Source: DASTCZ01 sp035308165 (GTDB lineage Bacteria; Acidobacteriota; Terriglobia; Acidiferrales; UBA7541). From it: a stretch of DNA of 64,000 bases. The stretch covers positions 62,001 to 126,000 of the forward strand of contig DATGHC010000080.1 in the NCBI GenBank assembly GCA_035308165.1. Direction: 5' to 3'. The translations under genes were made by a program, and so were the position numbers. The notes beneath the pieces were generated by a model. The model worked only from the letters and a program-made list of their open reading frames with translations, was not told the origin of the DNA and did no database searches. The number at the start of each line of letters is the position of its first letter. Position 1 is the stretch's first letter. Positions 1 to 8,203 of this stretch are shown one piece after another.

Positions 1-1309
1 GGCCATCCACGGTTACGTCTGCGAGCCGAGGTGAATCGGCGGGAAGAAGTGATTTCAGCGCCGGAAGGCCATAGATCGCAACTCCCATGCCAACGGCTCC
101 GCCCAGGACGGAAAGCAACACACTTTCGGTGATAAGTTGGCGCATGATTCGCCAACGCCCCGCGCCCAGTGCGGTACGCACGGCAACTTCCCTCAGGCGG
201 GTTGCAGCGCGAACCAGCAACAGATTTGCAACGTTGGCGCAGGCGATCAGAAGCAACAAACCCACCGCGCCCAGCAGGATCAGCAATTTTACGCGCTCGT
301 CTCCGACAATCCTCTCCTGCAAGGAGGTCAAGCCGGCCTTTTGCCAGGAATCCGCGGGAAGTGGGTACGGAAATTGAGCCAGCATGGGCTTACGGAGCGC
401 GGCAAGTTCGGCTTGCGCTTGTCCAATCGTTGCGCCCGGACGCAATCGAGCAATCACGGGCATATAACTTGAATACCAGAAGTCGCCAATGTCTTTTGGA
501 TCGAGATGGAGTGGAACCCACAGCTCCGCTTTGGTGGAAGGGAATCGGAATTCTGCGGGCATCACACCGATGATTTCCCGGCTAATGCCTTCGAGCATGA
601 TTCTACTGCCAATGACATTGGTGGCCCTGCCGAATCTGTGGTCCCAAAGAGCGTGGCTTAAAATCACCACGCGATCCGTGCCCGGCTGATCTTCTCCTTG
701 TTGAAATACTCTGCCCTCTTCAGCGGCCACTCCCAATGCCGAAAAGTAATTTGCTGAGACCGACGCGCCCGCGATGCGGAGGGGCCGGTCAATACCGGTC
801 CAGTTGAATTCTGCCTCGTCAGCGTATGCGGCGACATCCATCGTGCGGCTTTGTGCCCGAAGAAAGGAGAATGGGCCCTTGGTATATTCCCCGCCCGTCA
901 TGGCTACCATATGATCGGGTTCGGGAAAGGGCAGGGGGCGAAGCACCACTCCGTTTACAAGGCTGAACACCGCCGTATTCGCGCCAATCCCCAGGGCCAG
1001 GGTAAGGACGGCTACGGCAGTGAAGCCGGGATTCTTCACCACCATGCGAAGGCCATAGCGGACGTCCTGGGCCAAATTTTCAATGAAGTTCACGCCGCGC
1101 GACTCGCGAGTTTCTTCCTTGATTCTTTCAACTCCTCCAAAAGCCGCACGGGCGCCACGGATTGCCGCCTCGGATGGCGCGCCGGCTCTTACTCGTTTGT
1201 CCACTTCGTGTTCCAAATGGGAGCGGAGTTCGTCATCGAGATCCACTTCCACGGCTTTGCGTTGGAAGAGAGCCCGGATGCGGAAGTTCAAATCACTGAT
1301 GAATTTCAT
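1..1309 (-). CDS. FtsX-type ABC permease (acidobacterial orphan permease), 3' end outside window
   Basis: Integral membrane permease of the MacB/FtsX type. This acidobacterial subfamily is usually encoded without its own ATPase and may move lipids, peptides or drugs; the substrate is unknown. The start is ATG at 1309 and 436 codons are visible before the gene runs off the left edge. The first ~70 residues are the charged soluble segment typical of the subfamily (RIRALFQRK, DLDDELRSHLEHEVDKR). A transmembrane helix ending in LTLALGIGANTAVFSLV follows, then a periplasmic MacB-like domain, then the start of the first FtsX helix pair (LLLLIACANVANLLLVRA). It lies 15 bp downstream of the PadR gene and is probably co-transcribed with and repressed by it. 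The C-terminal half cannot be judged here. Family call is firm; transport function is inferred. Confidence 0.88.
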   Translation of the reverse strand, partial: MKFISDLNFRIRALFQRKAVEVDLDDELRSHLEHEVDKRVRAGAPSEAAIRGARAAFGGVERIKEETRESRGVNFIENLAQDVRYGLRMVVKNPGFTAVAVLTLALGIGANTAVFSLVNGVVLRPLPFPEPDHMVAMTGGEYTKGPFSFLRAQSRTMDVAAYADEAEFNWTGIDRPLRIAGASVSANYFSALGVAAEEGRVFQQGEDQPGTDRVVILSHALWDHRFGRATNVIGSRIMLEGISREIIGVMPAEFRFPSTKAELWVPLHLDPKDIGDFWYSSYMPVIARLRPGATIGQAQAELAALRKPMLAQFPYPLPADSWQKAGLTSLQERIVGDERVKLLILLGAVGLLLLIACANVANLLLVRAATRLREVAVRTALGAGRWRIMRQLITESVLLSVLGGAVGMGVAIYGLPALKSLLPADSPRLADVTVDG

Positions 1310-1324
1310 AGGAGTGGCCCCCAG

Positions 1325-1657
1325 TCAAATCGTGTCCAGAATCTGCGCGACAGCCGTAGTCAATTTCCGCCACATACTTTTCTCGAGTTCCAGCTGTCTG
1401 CGGCCGCTGCGAGTGAGTTCATAGAATTTTGCCCGGCGATTATTTTCGGAGGTTCCCCAGCGGGGCTTAACCCAGCCGCGTCTCTCCAGCCGATGCAGTG
1501 CGGGATATAGGGAGCCCTGCTGGATGCGCAGGACGTCGCTGGAAATTTCCTGCACGCGCTCGGAAATGGCCCAGCCATGCTGAGGCCCGGCCGCAAGAGT
1601 GCGCAAGATCAGCAAATCTAGAGTTCCTTGGGGCAGTTCAATGTTACGGTTGGTCAT
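1325..1657 (-). CDS. PadR-family transcriptional regulator
   Basis: A 110-residue winged-helix repressor of the PadR family (subfamily 1, short form without the long C-terminal coiled coil). Visible signatures are the N-terminal helix GTLDLLILRTLAAGPQHGW, the recognition region QQGSLYPALHRLERRGWVKP and the wing with R-AKFYELT-GRRQL. An AGGGGA-type ribosome binding site precedes ATG at 1657. The gene immediately precedes the permease gene, the standard acidobacterial PadR-permease arrangement in which PadR represses its own operon and is released by a small ligand. The ligand cannot be told from sequence. An inverted repeat just upstream is a plausible operator. Confidence 0.93.
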   Translation of the reverse strand: MTNRNIELPQGTLDLLILRTLAAGPQHGWAISERVQEISSDVLRIQQGSLYPALHRLERRGWVKPRWGTSENNRRAKFYELTRSGRRQLELEKSMWRKLTTAVAQILDTI

Positions 1658-1671
1658 GTGTTCCCCTATGG

Positions 1672-1707
1672 CTTCTACAGGAGAGCATACAATTCTTCTT
1701 GTAGAAG
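1672..1707. promoter_or_regulatory. candidate PadR operator (inverted repeat)
   Basis: CTTCTACA at 1672-1679 is mirrored by TGTAGAAG at 1700-1707. The right arm also forms a smaller palindrome, CTTCT-TGT-AGAAG (1695-1707). The repeat lies 15-50 bp upstream of the padR start codon, where an autorepressor would block RNA polymerase. Assignment to PadR is inferred from position and symmetry only. Confidence 0.5.
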
Positions 1708-1868
1708 TGCAAGGGGAAAGCCTGGAATCCCATGCCGCCGCATGCCGCCCTCATTTGCAGGGGCGCTCAGGTACAATCCTGTTGCACTAAGTTGGTTACG
1801 CATACAGTTGGGGGCGCATCCCACACAACGGGCCTCATCGAGCATGACGGGGAAGGGAAGGAATCCTT

Positions 1869-2906
1869 ATGGAACGCACGGCAAAAGAATTGGCTGACCA
1901 TATTGACGCTCAATTGGAGGGGGACGGGAAATTGTGCATCTCCGGTTGCGCCTCCCCGGAAAGCGCCGGGCCGCACGACATCATCTTTGTGGATTCAGCC
2001 AAACATCTGGAGGCCGCGGCCCGCTCGAAGGCGGGCTGCGTAGTGCTCCCTCCTGGCACGGGCGCACTCGCTGAACTCCCGGGGAAGACAATTCTTCGCG
2101 CGAAAGATCCCAAACTAGCGTTTGCGCGAATCGTCGCTTGGATGATTCCCGCGCAGCCCATTGCCCAGGGAATCCATAAAACTGCGATTGTGGCGACCTC
2201 CGCAAAACTGGCCGAAGGCGTCGGCGTCGGACCATACGTCGTGATCGAGGAGGGTGTGCACATTGCAGCAGGCACGCAAATCGGTGCGCACTGTTTCATC
2301 GGGCGCGATTCGCACATTGGGCTAGAGTGCAAACTCTATCCCCGCGTGACGCTCTATCAAGGAGTCCGCCTCGGCGCGCGGGTGATTGTCCATTCGGGAT
2401 GCGTCATCGGGTCGGATGGATTCGGATTTGTCCCCTCGGAAAATGGCTTCGTCAAATTTCCGCAAATCGGCACGGTGGAAGTGGGCGACGATGTGGAGAT
2501 TGGCGCCAACACGACCATCGACCGGGGCGCACTGGACGCGACCAGAGTCGCGCGCGGCGTCAAGCTCGATAACTTGGTCCAAATAGGCCACAACTCTCAG
2601 GTTGGCGAGCACTCCGCCATTTCCGCACAAGCCGGACTGGCTGGTTCAACCTTCATCGGCCGAAACGTAATGCTGGGTGGCCAGGTCGGCATCGCGGGCC
2701 ATGGACGCATCGAGGATGGCGCTCAATTAGCTCCACAATCCGGCGTTCCGGCTGGAAAAATCATTCGGGCAGGCACGATCATGTTTGGCAGCCCCGCGCG
2801 TCCTATAGAGAAGGCCAAGGTGATTATCGCCCTTATGGGACGTCTTCCCGACCTGGTTGAGAAGATACGCCGCCTGGAAGAAAAAGTGTTCCAAAACGCC
2901 GGTTAG
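1869..2906 (+). CDS. lpxD: UDP-3-O-(3-hydroxyacyl)glucosamine N-acyltransferase
   Basis: Catalyses the third step of lipid A synthesis: transfer of a 3-hydroxyacyl chain from acyl-ACP to the 2-amino group of UDP-3-O-acyl-glucosamine, in the cytoplasm. The 345-residue length matches the family. An N-terminal uridine-binding domain (~1-100) is followed by a left-handed beta-helix of hexapeptide repeats (~105-310) and a short C-terminal helix. The catalytic histidine is His241 in NLVQIGHNSQ, equivalent to His239 of E. coli LpxD. GGAAGGAA precedes the ATG. The gene stands alone rather than in an fabZ-lpxA-lpxB cluster and lies upstream of the hopanoid operon, so two outer-membrane lipid functions are neighbours. 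A short hairpin (TTAGTGC 2903-2909 with GCACTAA 2930-2936) follows the stop. Confidence 0.95.
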   Translation: MERTAKELADHIDAQLEGDGKLCISGCASPESAGPHDIIFVDSAKHLEAAARSKAGCVVLPPGTGALAELPGKTILRAKDPKLAFARIVAWMIPAQPIAQGIHKTAIVATSAKLAEGVGVGPYVVIEEGVHIAAGTQIGAHCFIGRDSHIGLECKLYPRVTLYQGVRLGARVIVHSGCVIGSDGFGFVPSENGFVKFPQIGTVEVGDDVEIGANTTIDRGALDATRVARGVKLDNLVQIGHNSQVGEHSAISAQAGLAGSTFIGRNVMLGGQVGIAGHGRIEDGAQLAPQSGVPAGKIIRAGTIMFGSPARPIEKAKVIIALMGRLPDLVEKIRRLEEKVFQNAG

Positions 2907-2940
2907 TGCGGTTTAAGCCTATCCTTAGGGCACTAAATTG

Positions 2941-2969
2941 TTGACCGCGCCAGAAAAGCCGCTGATAAT
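2941..2969 (+). promoter_or_regulatory. sigma-70-type promoter of the hopanoid operon
   Basis: TTGACC at 2941-2946 and GATAAT at 2964-2969 are separated by 17 bp, a near-consensus housekeeping promoter. It lies between lpxD and shc, so the hopanoid genes probably have their own transcription start about 180 bp before the shc start codon. Confidence 0.65.
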
Positions 2970-2975
2970 ATCATG

Positions 2976-3157
2976 TGTCGGGGATCCGGCCCTCCAAGGG
3001 GCGAGTTCGTTCGCTCAATAGTGTAGGTGCTGACCTCCCTGTAAGACCCATAACCTCAGGTTTTTTGGGGCATTGGGCCGATTCGGGTATTGGTGTATGC
3101 GTCTGAACTGGGATAGGTCTTTGGTCTCGAGAATTTACACAACCTGAATCACAAATT
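2976..3157 (+). other. long untranslated leader of shc
   Basis: About 180 bp lie between the predicted transcription start and the shc ATG, with no credible reading frame and no strong Shine-Dalgarno right before the ATG. Short complementary stretches occur (for example GCGA/TCGC around a six-base loop near 3001-3014). No known riboswitch or RNA family was recognised. The stretch may be a regulatory 5' leader or simply a spacer. Confidence 0.35.
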
Positions 3158-5170
3158 ATGGCTACCGGAACCAGAGTTGATTGGGAAAGCGAGAGGGGGC
3201 AATACGCGCCCGCTGCCGCATCCCCGACGCTAGAGCAGCGCCTCGCCCAAGCCATTGAGCGCGGAGCCCAACACCTACTTTCTCTGCAAGCCTCAGAGGG
3301 CTACTGGGTCGGCGAACTTGAAGCGGACACTACGCTCGAATCCGATTACATCTATTACCTGAATATTCTCGGCAAGGCGGAACCAGGCCGCATCGCCAAG
3401 CTCGCCAACTACATTCGCCGGCGCCAGTTGCCCGATGGCGGCTGGAATATTTATTTTGGCGGCCCCTCTGAATTGAACGCCACAGTGAAGGGCTACTTTG
3501 CGCTGAGGCTGGCGGGAGATTTGCCTGGCGCTCCGCATATGCTTCTCGCCAAGGCGCGCGTCATCGAATTGGGCGGTTTGGAAGCCACAAATTCTTATGT
3601 GCGGTTCTATTTGGCGCTGGTGGGATTGGTAGGTTGGGACATGGTTCCCGCCATTCCACCGGAATTAATGCTGATCCCGAATTGGTTCCCCATCAACATT
3701 TATGAGTTTTCTTCCTGGACACGTGGAATAGCGATTCCGCTGACGGTTCTTTACGCCATCAAACCTCGCTGGTCGCTTTCCAAGGAAGTTCGCCTGGACG
3801 AGCTTTTCAAGGTTCCCGGCGCGCGCGCAACTTCTCTTGAGTGGGACCGGCAATTTCTTACCTGGAAGAATTTCTTTTTGGCCGCGGACCGTGCCTACAA
3901 ACTTTACGAACGGTTGCCTTGGAAACCGCTGCGCCGCCGGGCCGTTTCCAATGCCGGCACATGGATTGTGGAGCATTTGCAGGATTCCGACGGTATGGGG
4001 GCAATTTTCCCCGCGATGCAAAACGCAATCATGTCACTTATTGCACTTGGGCATTCGCCGGAAGACCCACTGACTGCGCGAGAAATCGCGGAGTTTGATC
4101 GGTTGGCCATCGAAGAGGAAGACACGATTCGCATGCAGCCCGCAGTCTCACCCGTGTGGGACACGGCCATTGCCATCGTCGCTCTGGCTGAGGCCGGACT
4201 CGAACCCAATCACCCAGCACTGGTGCATGCCGCGGATTGGCTGCTCAATAAGCAAATCTTCAATCATGGCGACTGGCAGGTAAAGGTACGCGATGTGGAG
4301 CCTGGAGGCTGGGCATTCGAGTACCGGAATGATTGGAATCCGGATGTGGATGACACGGCCTTCGTCCTGATGGCGCTGCAGCGCGTGGATTATCCCGACA
4401 AGCCGCGCATGCAGGAGGCTGTGCGCAAAGGAATCGCCTGGGTTCTGAGTATGCAGAACCGCAATGGCGGTTGGGGCGCCTTTGACCGCGACAACGACAA
4501 AAAGTTTCTGACCAGGATTCCGTTCGCTGATCACAACGCCATGATCGATCCGGCCACGGCCGATGTAACCGCGCGGGTGATGGAATGTCTGACTCGCTTT
4601 GGCTGGGCTAAGGACCATCCTGCAATCGGGCGCGCGGAAGAATTCCTGAAGCGCGACCAATGCGCGGACGGCTCCTGGTATGGCCGCTGGGGAGTCAATT
4701 ATCTTTACGGAACGGGCGGCGTCATTCGCGCGCTCGAAGCCGCGGGCCTCGCCGCACGAGACTACGTCCGCCGCGCCTCTGATTGGCTGCACTCCGTGCA
4801 GAATCCTGATGGTGGGTATGGCGAATCCATCGCCTCCTATTACGATGAGTCGCAGAAGGCGAAGGGTGTGAGCACGCCTTCGCAAACCGCCTGGGCTTTG
4901 ATTGGATTGATGGCCGCGGGGGACAAGGGCGATCCGTGCGTCACTCGCGCTTTGGAGTATTTATTGCAGCATCAGAACGAGGATGGCTCGTGGGATGAAT
5001 CCGAATTTACGGGCACTGGTTTTCCCCGGGTTTTCTATTTGAAGTATCACCAGTACCGGAATATGTTCCCAGTTTATGCATTGAGTCACTATAGGAACCT
5101 GCTTGAAGGCCGAAACGAGTATCATGGAGTCGCCGTAAACCCTGCGGATTTTCCTTACCGCAGCAACTGA
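3158..5170 (+). CDS. shc: squalene-hopene cyclase
   Basis: Monotopic membrane class II terpene cyclase that folds squalene into hopene/hopanol, the core step of hopanoid synthesis. The 670 residues are the usual length. The protonating acid motif DVDDTA is at residues 396-401. Several QW repeats stabilising the alpha/alpha barrels are visible (QNRNGGWGAFD, CADGSWYGRWG, QNPDGGYGES, QNEDGSWDESEF). The N-terminal ~25 residues are variable, as usual. It is the first gene of the operon and hpnH starts 14 bp after its stop codon. Also known as hpnF. Confidence 0.97.
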   Translation: MATGTRVDWESERGQYAPAAASPTLEQRLAQAIERGAQHLLSLQASEGYWVGELEADTTLESDYIYYLNILGKAEPGRIAKLANYIRRRQLPDGGWNIYFGGPSELNATVKGYFALRLAGDLPGAPHMLLAKARVIELGGLEATNSYVRFYLALVGLVGWDMVPAIPPELMLIPNWFPINIYEFSSWTRGIAIPLTVLYAIKPRWSLSKEVRLDELFKVPGARATSLEWDRQFLTWKNFFLAADRAYKLYERLPWKPLRRRAVSNAGTWIVEHLQDSDGMGAIFPAMQNAIMSLIALGHSPEDPLTAREIAEFDRLAIEEEDTIRMQPAVSPVWDTAIAIVALAEAGLEPNHPALVHAADWLLNKQIFNHGDWQVKVRDVEPGGWAFEYRNDWNPDVDDTAFVLMALQRVDYPDKPRMQEAVRKGIAWVLSMQNRNGGWGAFDRDNDKKFLTRIPFADHNAMIDPATADVTARVMECLTRFGWAKDHPAIGRAEEFLKRDQCADGSWYGRWGVNYLYGTGGVIRALEAAGLAARDYVRRASDWLHSVQNPDGGYGESIASYYDESQKAKGVSTPSQTAWALIGLMAAGDKGDPCVTRALEYLLQHQNEDGSWDESEFTGTGFPRVFYLKYHQYRNMFPVYALSHYRNLLEGRNEYHGVAVNPADFPYRSN

Positions 5171-5184
5171 AGTTTGGGGGAAGA

Positions 5185-6348
5185 ATGCGCTATCCGTTGA
5201 AAATGTCCGCCAACATGGCTCGCCACATCATGTCCAAGCGCCTGCATGGCGAGAAGAAATTTCCCATGGTGTTGATGCTCGAACCGCTACACGCCTGCAA
5301 CCTGACGTGCACGGGATGCGGACGCATCCGCGAATACAAGTCCACCATCAATGAATCACTGACCGTGGCGGAATGCCTGAAGGCAGTGGACGAGTGCGGA
5401 TCGCCAATTGTTTCCATCTGCGGCGGTGAGCCCATGATCTATCCGGAAATCGGCCAGCTCACCAAGGAAATTCTGGATCGCGGGAAGCACATCATCCTGT
5501 GCACCAACGGGATGTTCATCCGCAAGCGTCTGCACGAGTTCAAGCCCAGTTCCAGCTTTTTCTGGAACGTCCACTTGGATGGAATGGAGCGTACGCACGA
5601 CTTGTGCGTGGAGCGCGACGGCGTGTTTCGCGATGCCATTGAGGGCGTCAAGGCTGCCAAGGCCGCGGGATTCCTGGTCTGCTCCAACACCACCATTTAC
5701 AAAGAGACTGACCTGAACGAAATCGCGGAACTATACAGCTTCCTGGATGAGTTGGGTGTGGATGGCTACATGCTTTCCCCCGCGTACAATTATTCCGCAG
5801 TCATGACCAAGGAAATTTTCATGTCCCGCGAGGACGTGCGGGATAAATTCCGTCAGGCCGTTGATCTGCTTGGCAAGCACAACTTGATGGTTTCGCCGAT
5901 TTACCTCGACTTCCTTCGCGGCGAACGCGAACTCGATTGTACCGCCTGGGGCACGCCAACTTTCAATCCACGCGGATGGAAAGGCCCCTGCTACCTGATC
6001 ACCGACGCTCATCACGAATCCTACAAAGACCTCGTGGAAAAAACCGACTGGTCGAAGTACGGCCCTGGGAACGATCCGCGCTGTGCCGATTGCATGGTGC
6101 ATGTGGGATTTGAAACCACTCCTGTTCTTGGCGCTCGGCCGAAACTGGGCGACACCTGGAGAATGTTCAAATGGCAGATGAGCGGCAAGATGGGCGGAAA
6201 GCGTTTCGTGGATAAGAATGGCGGCCATCGCCCCGGCAGCGGAGCAGGCAACGGCCAGTCGGGCGGCGCGGGGACATCCCACCCGACGAGCAATTTTATT
6301 CCTGCCGACGCGATCGGATCTCAGGATCGGACGCTGAGGGCTCCGTAA
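5185..6348 (+). CDS. hpnH: adenosyl-hopene transferase, radical SAM protein HpnH
   Basis: Radical S-adenosylmethionine enzyme that adds the 5'-deoxyadenosyl radical to diploptene to give adenosylhopane, the first step of the C35 side chain. The Fe-S-cluster motif CNLTCTGC gives Cys38, Cys42 and Cys45, followed by the SAM-binding GGEP motif (CGGEPMIYP). Later cysteines (GPCYLITD, DPRCADCMVH) match the HpnH C-terminal region. A GGGGGAAGA ribosome binding site precedes the ATG. The last ~45 residues are a Gly/Ser/Asn-rich tail that looks disordered; it extends beyond the conserved core and is probably dispensable. Located directly after shc, as expected. Confidence 0.96.
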   Translation: MRYPLKMSANMARHIMSKRLHGEKKFPMVLMLEPLHACNLTCTGCGRIREYKSTINESLTVAECLKAVDECGSPIVSICGGEPMIYPEIGQLTKEILDRGKHIILCTNGMFIRKRLHEFKPSSSFFWNVHLDGMERTHDLCVERDGVFRDAIEGVKAAKAAGFLVCSNTTIYKETDLNEIAELYSFLDELGVDGYMLSPAYNYSAVMTKEIFMSREDVRDKFRQAVDLLGKHNLMVSPIYLDFLRGERELDCTAWGTPTFNPRGWKGPCYLITDAHHESYKDLVEKTDWSKYGPGNDPRCADCMVHVGFETTPVLGARPKLGDTWRMFKWQMSGKMGGKRFVDKNGGHRPGSGAGNGQSGGAGTSHPTSNFIPADAIGSQDRTLRAP

Positions 6349-6388
6349 CGCGAAAGCACGGGGAAAAGCTTCGCAGAATGACCCTCGT

Positions 6389-7411
6389 ATGACCTCGCTG
6401 GTCACTGGCGCAACAGGATTCCTTGGCAGCCATGTCGCGCGGCAATTGTGCGCGCGTGGCGAACGCGTGCGTGTGCTGGCGCGCGCAACAAGCGATCGCC
6501 GGACGCTGAAGGACCTCCCCGTAGAAACTGTGGAAGGCGATTTGCGCGATTCGGCTTCGCTGGATAGGGCGCTGGCTGGGATCAGCCGTGTGTTCCATAT
6601 AGCCGCGGATTATCGTTTGTGGGCGCGCGACTCCAGGGAGATCTACGAATCTAATGTCACCGGAACGCGGAATTTGCTCGCGGCGGCGCGGAAGGCGCGC
6701 GTAGAGAAGTTTGTTTACACCAGCACGGTTGCCACCGTGGCCGTGGATCGCGCCGAAATGCCGACCGAGGCGACCGAATCTGTAATTGATGAAATGGTTG
6801 GGCATTACAAACGGTCGAAGTGGCTGGCGGAGCAGGAAGCCCGCCGCGCGGCGCACGAGGGTGTGCCCGTTGTAATCGCCATGCCCACGACGCCCGTCGG
6901 CCCTGGCGATTGGAAGCCAACCCCTACGGGGAAAATCATCGTGGATTTTTTAAATGGCCGCATGCCGGGATACGTGCAGACCGGACTGAACTTTGTCGCC
7001 GTGGAAGACGCTGCGGCGGGACATCTCTTGGTCGCGGAAAAAGGAAAGGTTGGCGAGCGCTATTTGCTGGGAGCTGAAAACCTGACACTGAAACAAGTGC
7101 TCGACACACTCGCCGGAATCACCGGCCGGCCCGCGCCGAAGAGAAAGATACCCCACGCGGTCGCGCTCATGGCCGCGTATGCCGATACCGCGATTTCGCG
7201 CTTGCGCGGGCGAGAGCCGCAAATTCCGGTTGAGGGCGTGAAGATTGCGCGGCACATGATGTTCGTGGATTGCTCGAAAGCGAAGCGCGAATTAGGTTTT
7301 GCGCCCGGGCCAGTGGAGAAAGCGCTCGAAGCTGCAGTGCGCTGGTATGAAGAAAATGGCTACGTTGGTTCAGGTCAAGCGGCGCGCGTCGCAGCAGTGC
7401 GTGCGGCATGA
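6389..7411 (+). CDS. hpnA: hopanoid-associated NAD-dependent sugar epimerase HpnA
   Basis: Extended short-chain dehydrogenase/epimerase regularly found in hopanoid clusters; its exact reaction is not settled. The Rossmann motif TGATGFLGSHV is at residues 7-17 and the active-site YxxxK is HYKRSK near residue 137, with the serine in VYTSTVATV. The 340-residue length fits TIGR03466-type HpnA. It lies 40 bp after hpnH and 36 bp before hpnG on the same strand. The ribosome binding site is weak, so translation may depend on coupling with upstream genes. Confidence 0.93.
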   Translation: MTSLVTGATGFLGSHVARQLCARGERVRVLARATSDRRTLKDLPVETVEGDLRDSASLDRALAGISRVFHIAADYRLWARDSREIYESNVTGTRNLLAAARKARVEKFVYTSTVATVAVDRAEMPTEATESVIDEMVGHYKRSKWLAEQEARRAAHEGVPVVIAMPTTPVGPGDWKPTPTGKIIVDFLNGRMPGYVQTGLNFVAVEDAAAGHLLVAEKGKVGERYLLGAENLTLKQVLDTLAGITGRPAPKRKIPHAVALMAAYADTAISRLRGREPQIPVEGVKIARHMMFVDCSKAKRELGFAPGPVEKALEAAVRWYEENGYVGSGQAARVAAVRAA

Positions 7412-7447
7412 CATCGTGCACATCTCTTTGAATGTGGAACGCCCGAT

Positions 7448-8203
7448 TTGAAGATACTCGTTACATTCGCGGTTGACGCTGAATTCGCTCCCTGGCGCGG
7501 TTTGCGATTATTTAGGCGGATTGACACAGGCATGGGTGCCGAAGCTTATCAAGCTGACATAAACGGTTCGCAGGTTTGCGTCCTTCTAACAGGAATTGGG
7601 GGTGACAAGGCTTGGGTGGAAGCGACGAAGCTAATCTGGAACCTGGATGTCGACATGTGTATCTCAAGTGGTCTTGCTGCAGGATTACGAGCTGAGCATG
7701 TGCTTGGGGAAGTCGTTGTTGCACGCCAGGTGGAAGCTGCATCGCAGAAACGCACAATTGAGTGCGATGTGGAAATGGTCGCGCTGGCTCGTCGCTGCGG
7801 GGCCAAGGGCGTGCAGCTGATGTATTCGACAGACCACGTCGTCATCAGTGCGATTGAGAAGAATGAACTCGGAAAAGTTGCAGACGTAGTGGATATGGAA
7901 AGCGGAGATATCCTGTATGAGGCGGTTGCCTTCGGTGCACGCGTCGTCGCCATTCGCGCCGTAAGCGATTCTTCTCAAGAGGATCTACCAATTGACTTCA
8001 ATCGCGTCGTCACCAAAGAGGGAGACGTCAGTATTCCTCGCGTTTTGGGAGAAGTTGCACGACGACCGTCGGTTCTTCCATCGCTTGTGAGATTTGGCAA
8101 GCAAAGCAGAGCAGCGGCGGAGAAACTTGCTGGGGTCTTGGACCGCTACGTCGAACATTTGGCGGCATTCAATTCTGTTTCTGCGGACAAGGCTGCATTA
8201 TGA
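7448..8203 (+). CDS. hpnG: adenosylhopane nucleosidase/phosphorylase HpnG
   Basis: Nucleoside phosphorylase-superfamily protein that removes adenine from adenosylhopane to give ribosylhopane. The family core is visible: ILVTFAVDAEF at the N-terminus, LLTGIGGDKAW, the central SSGLAAGL segment, and DVVDMES with the ribose-contacting Met-Glu. RAVSD carries the conserved acid late in the fold. The start is TTG at 7448, chosen because it begins exactly at the first beta strand and no in-frame ATG precedes it. The stop overlaps the next gene as ATGA, so the following dehydrogenase is translationally coupled. Confidence 0.88.
   Translation: MKILVTFAVDAEFAPWRGLRLFRRIDTGMGAEAYQADINGSQVCVLLTGIGGDKAWVEATKLIWNLDVDMCISSGLAAGLRAEHVLGEVVVARQVEAASQKRTIECDVEMVALARRCGAKGVQLMYSTDHVVISAIEKNELGKVADVVDMESGDILYEAVAFGARVVAIRAVSDSSQEDLPIDFNRVVTKEGDVSIPRVLGEVARRPSVLPSLVRFGKQSRAAAEKLAGVLDRYVEHLAAFNSVSADKAAL

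Noticed and set aside
4148..4885. Open frame of 245 codons opposite shc
   Set aside because: Antisense shadow of squalene-hopene cyclase, no domain, no ribosome binding site.
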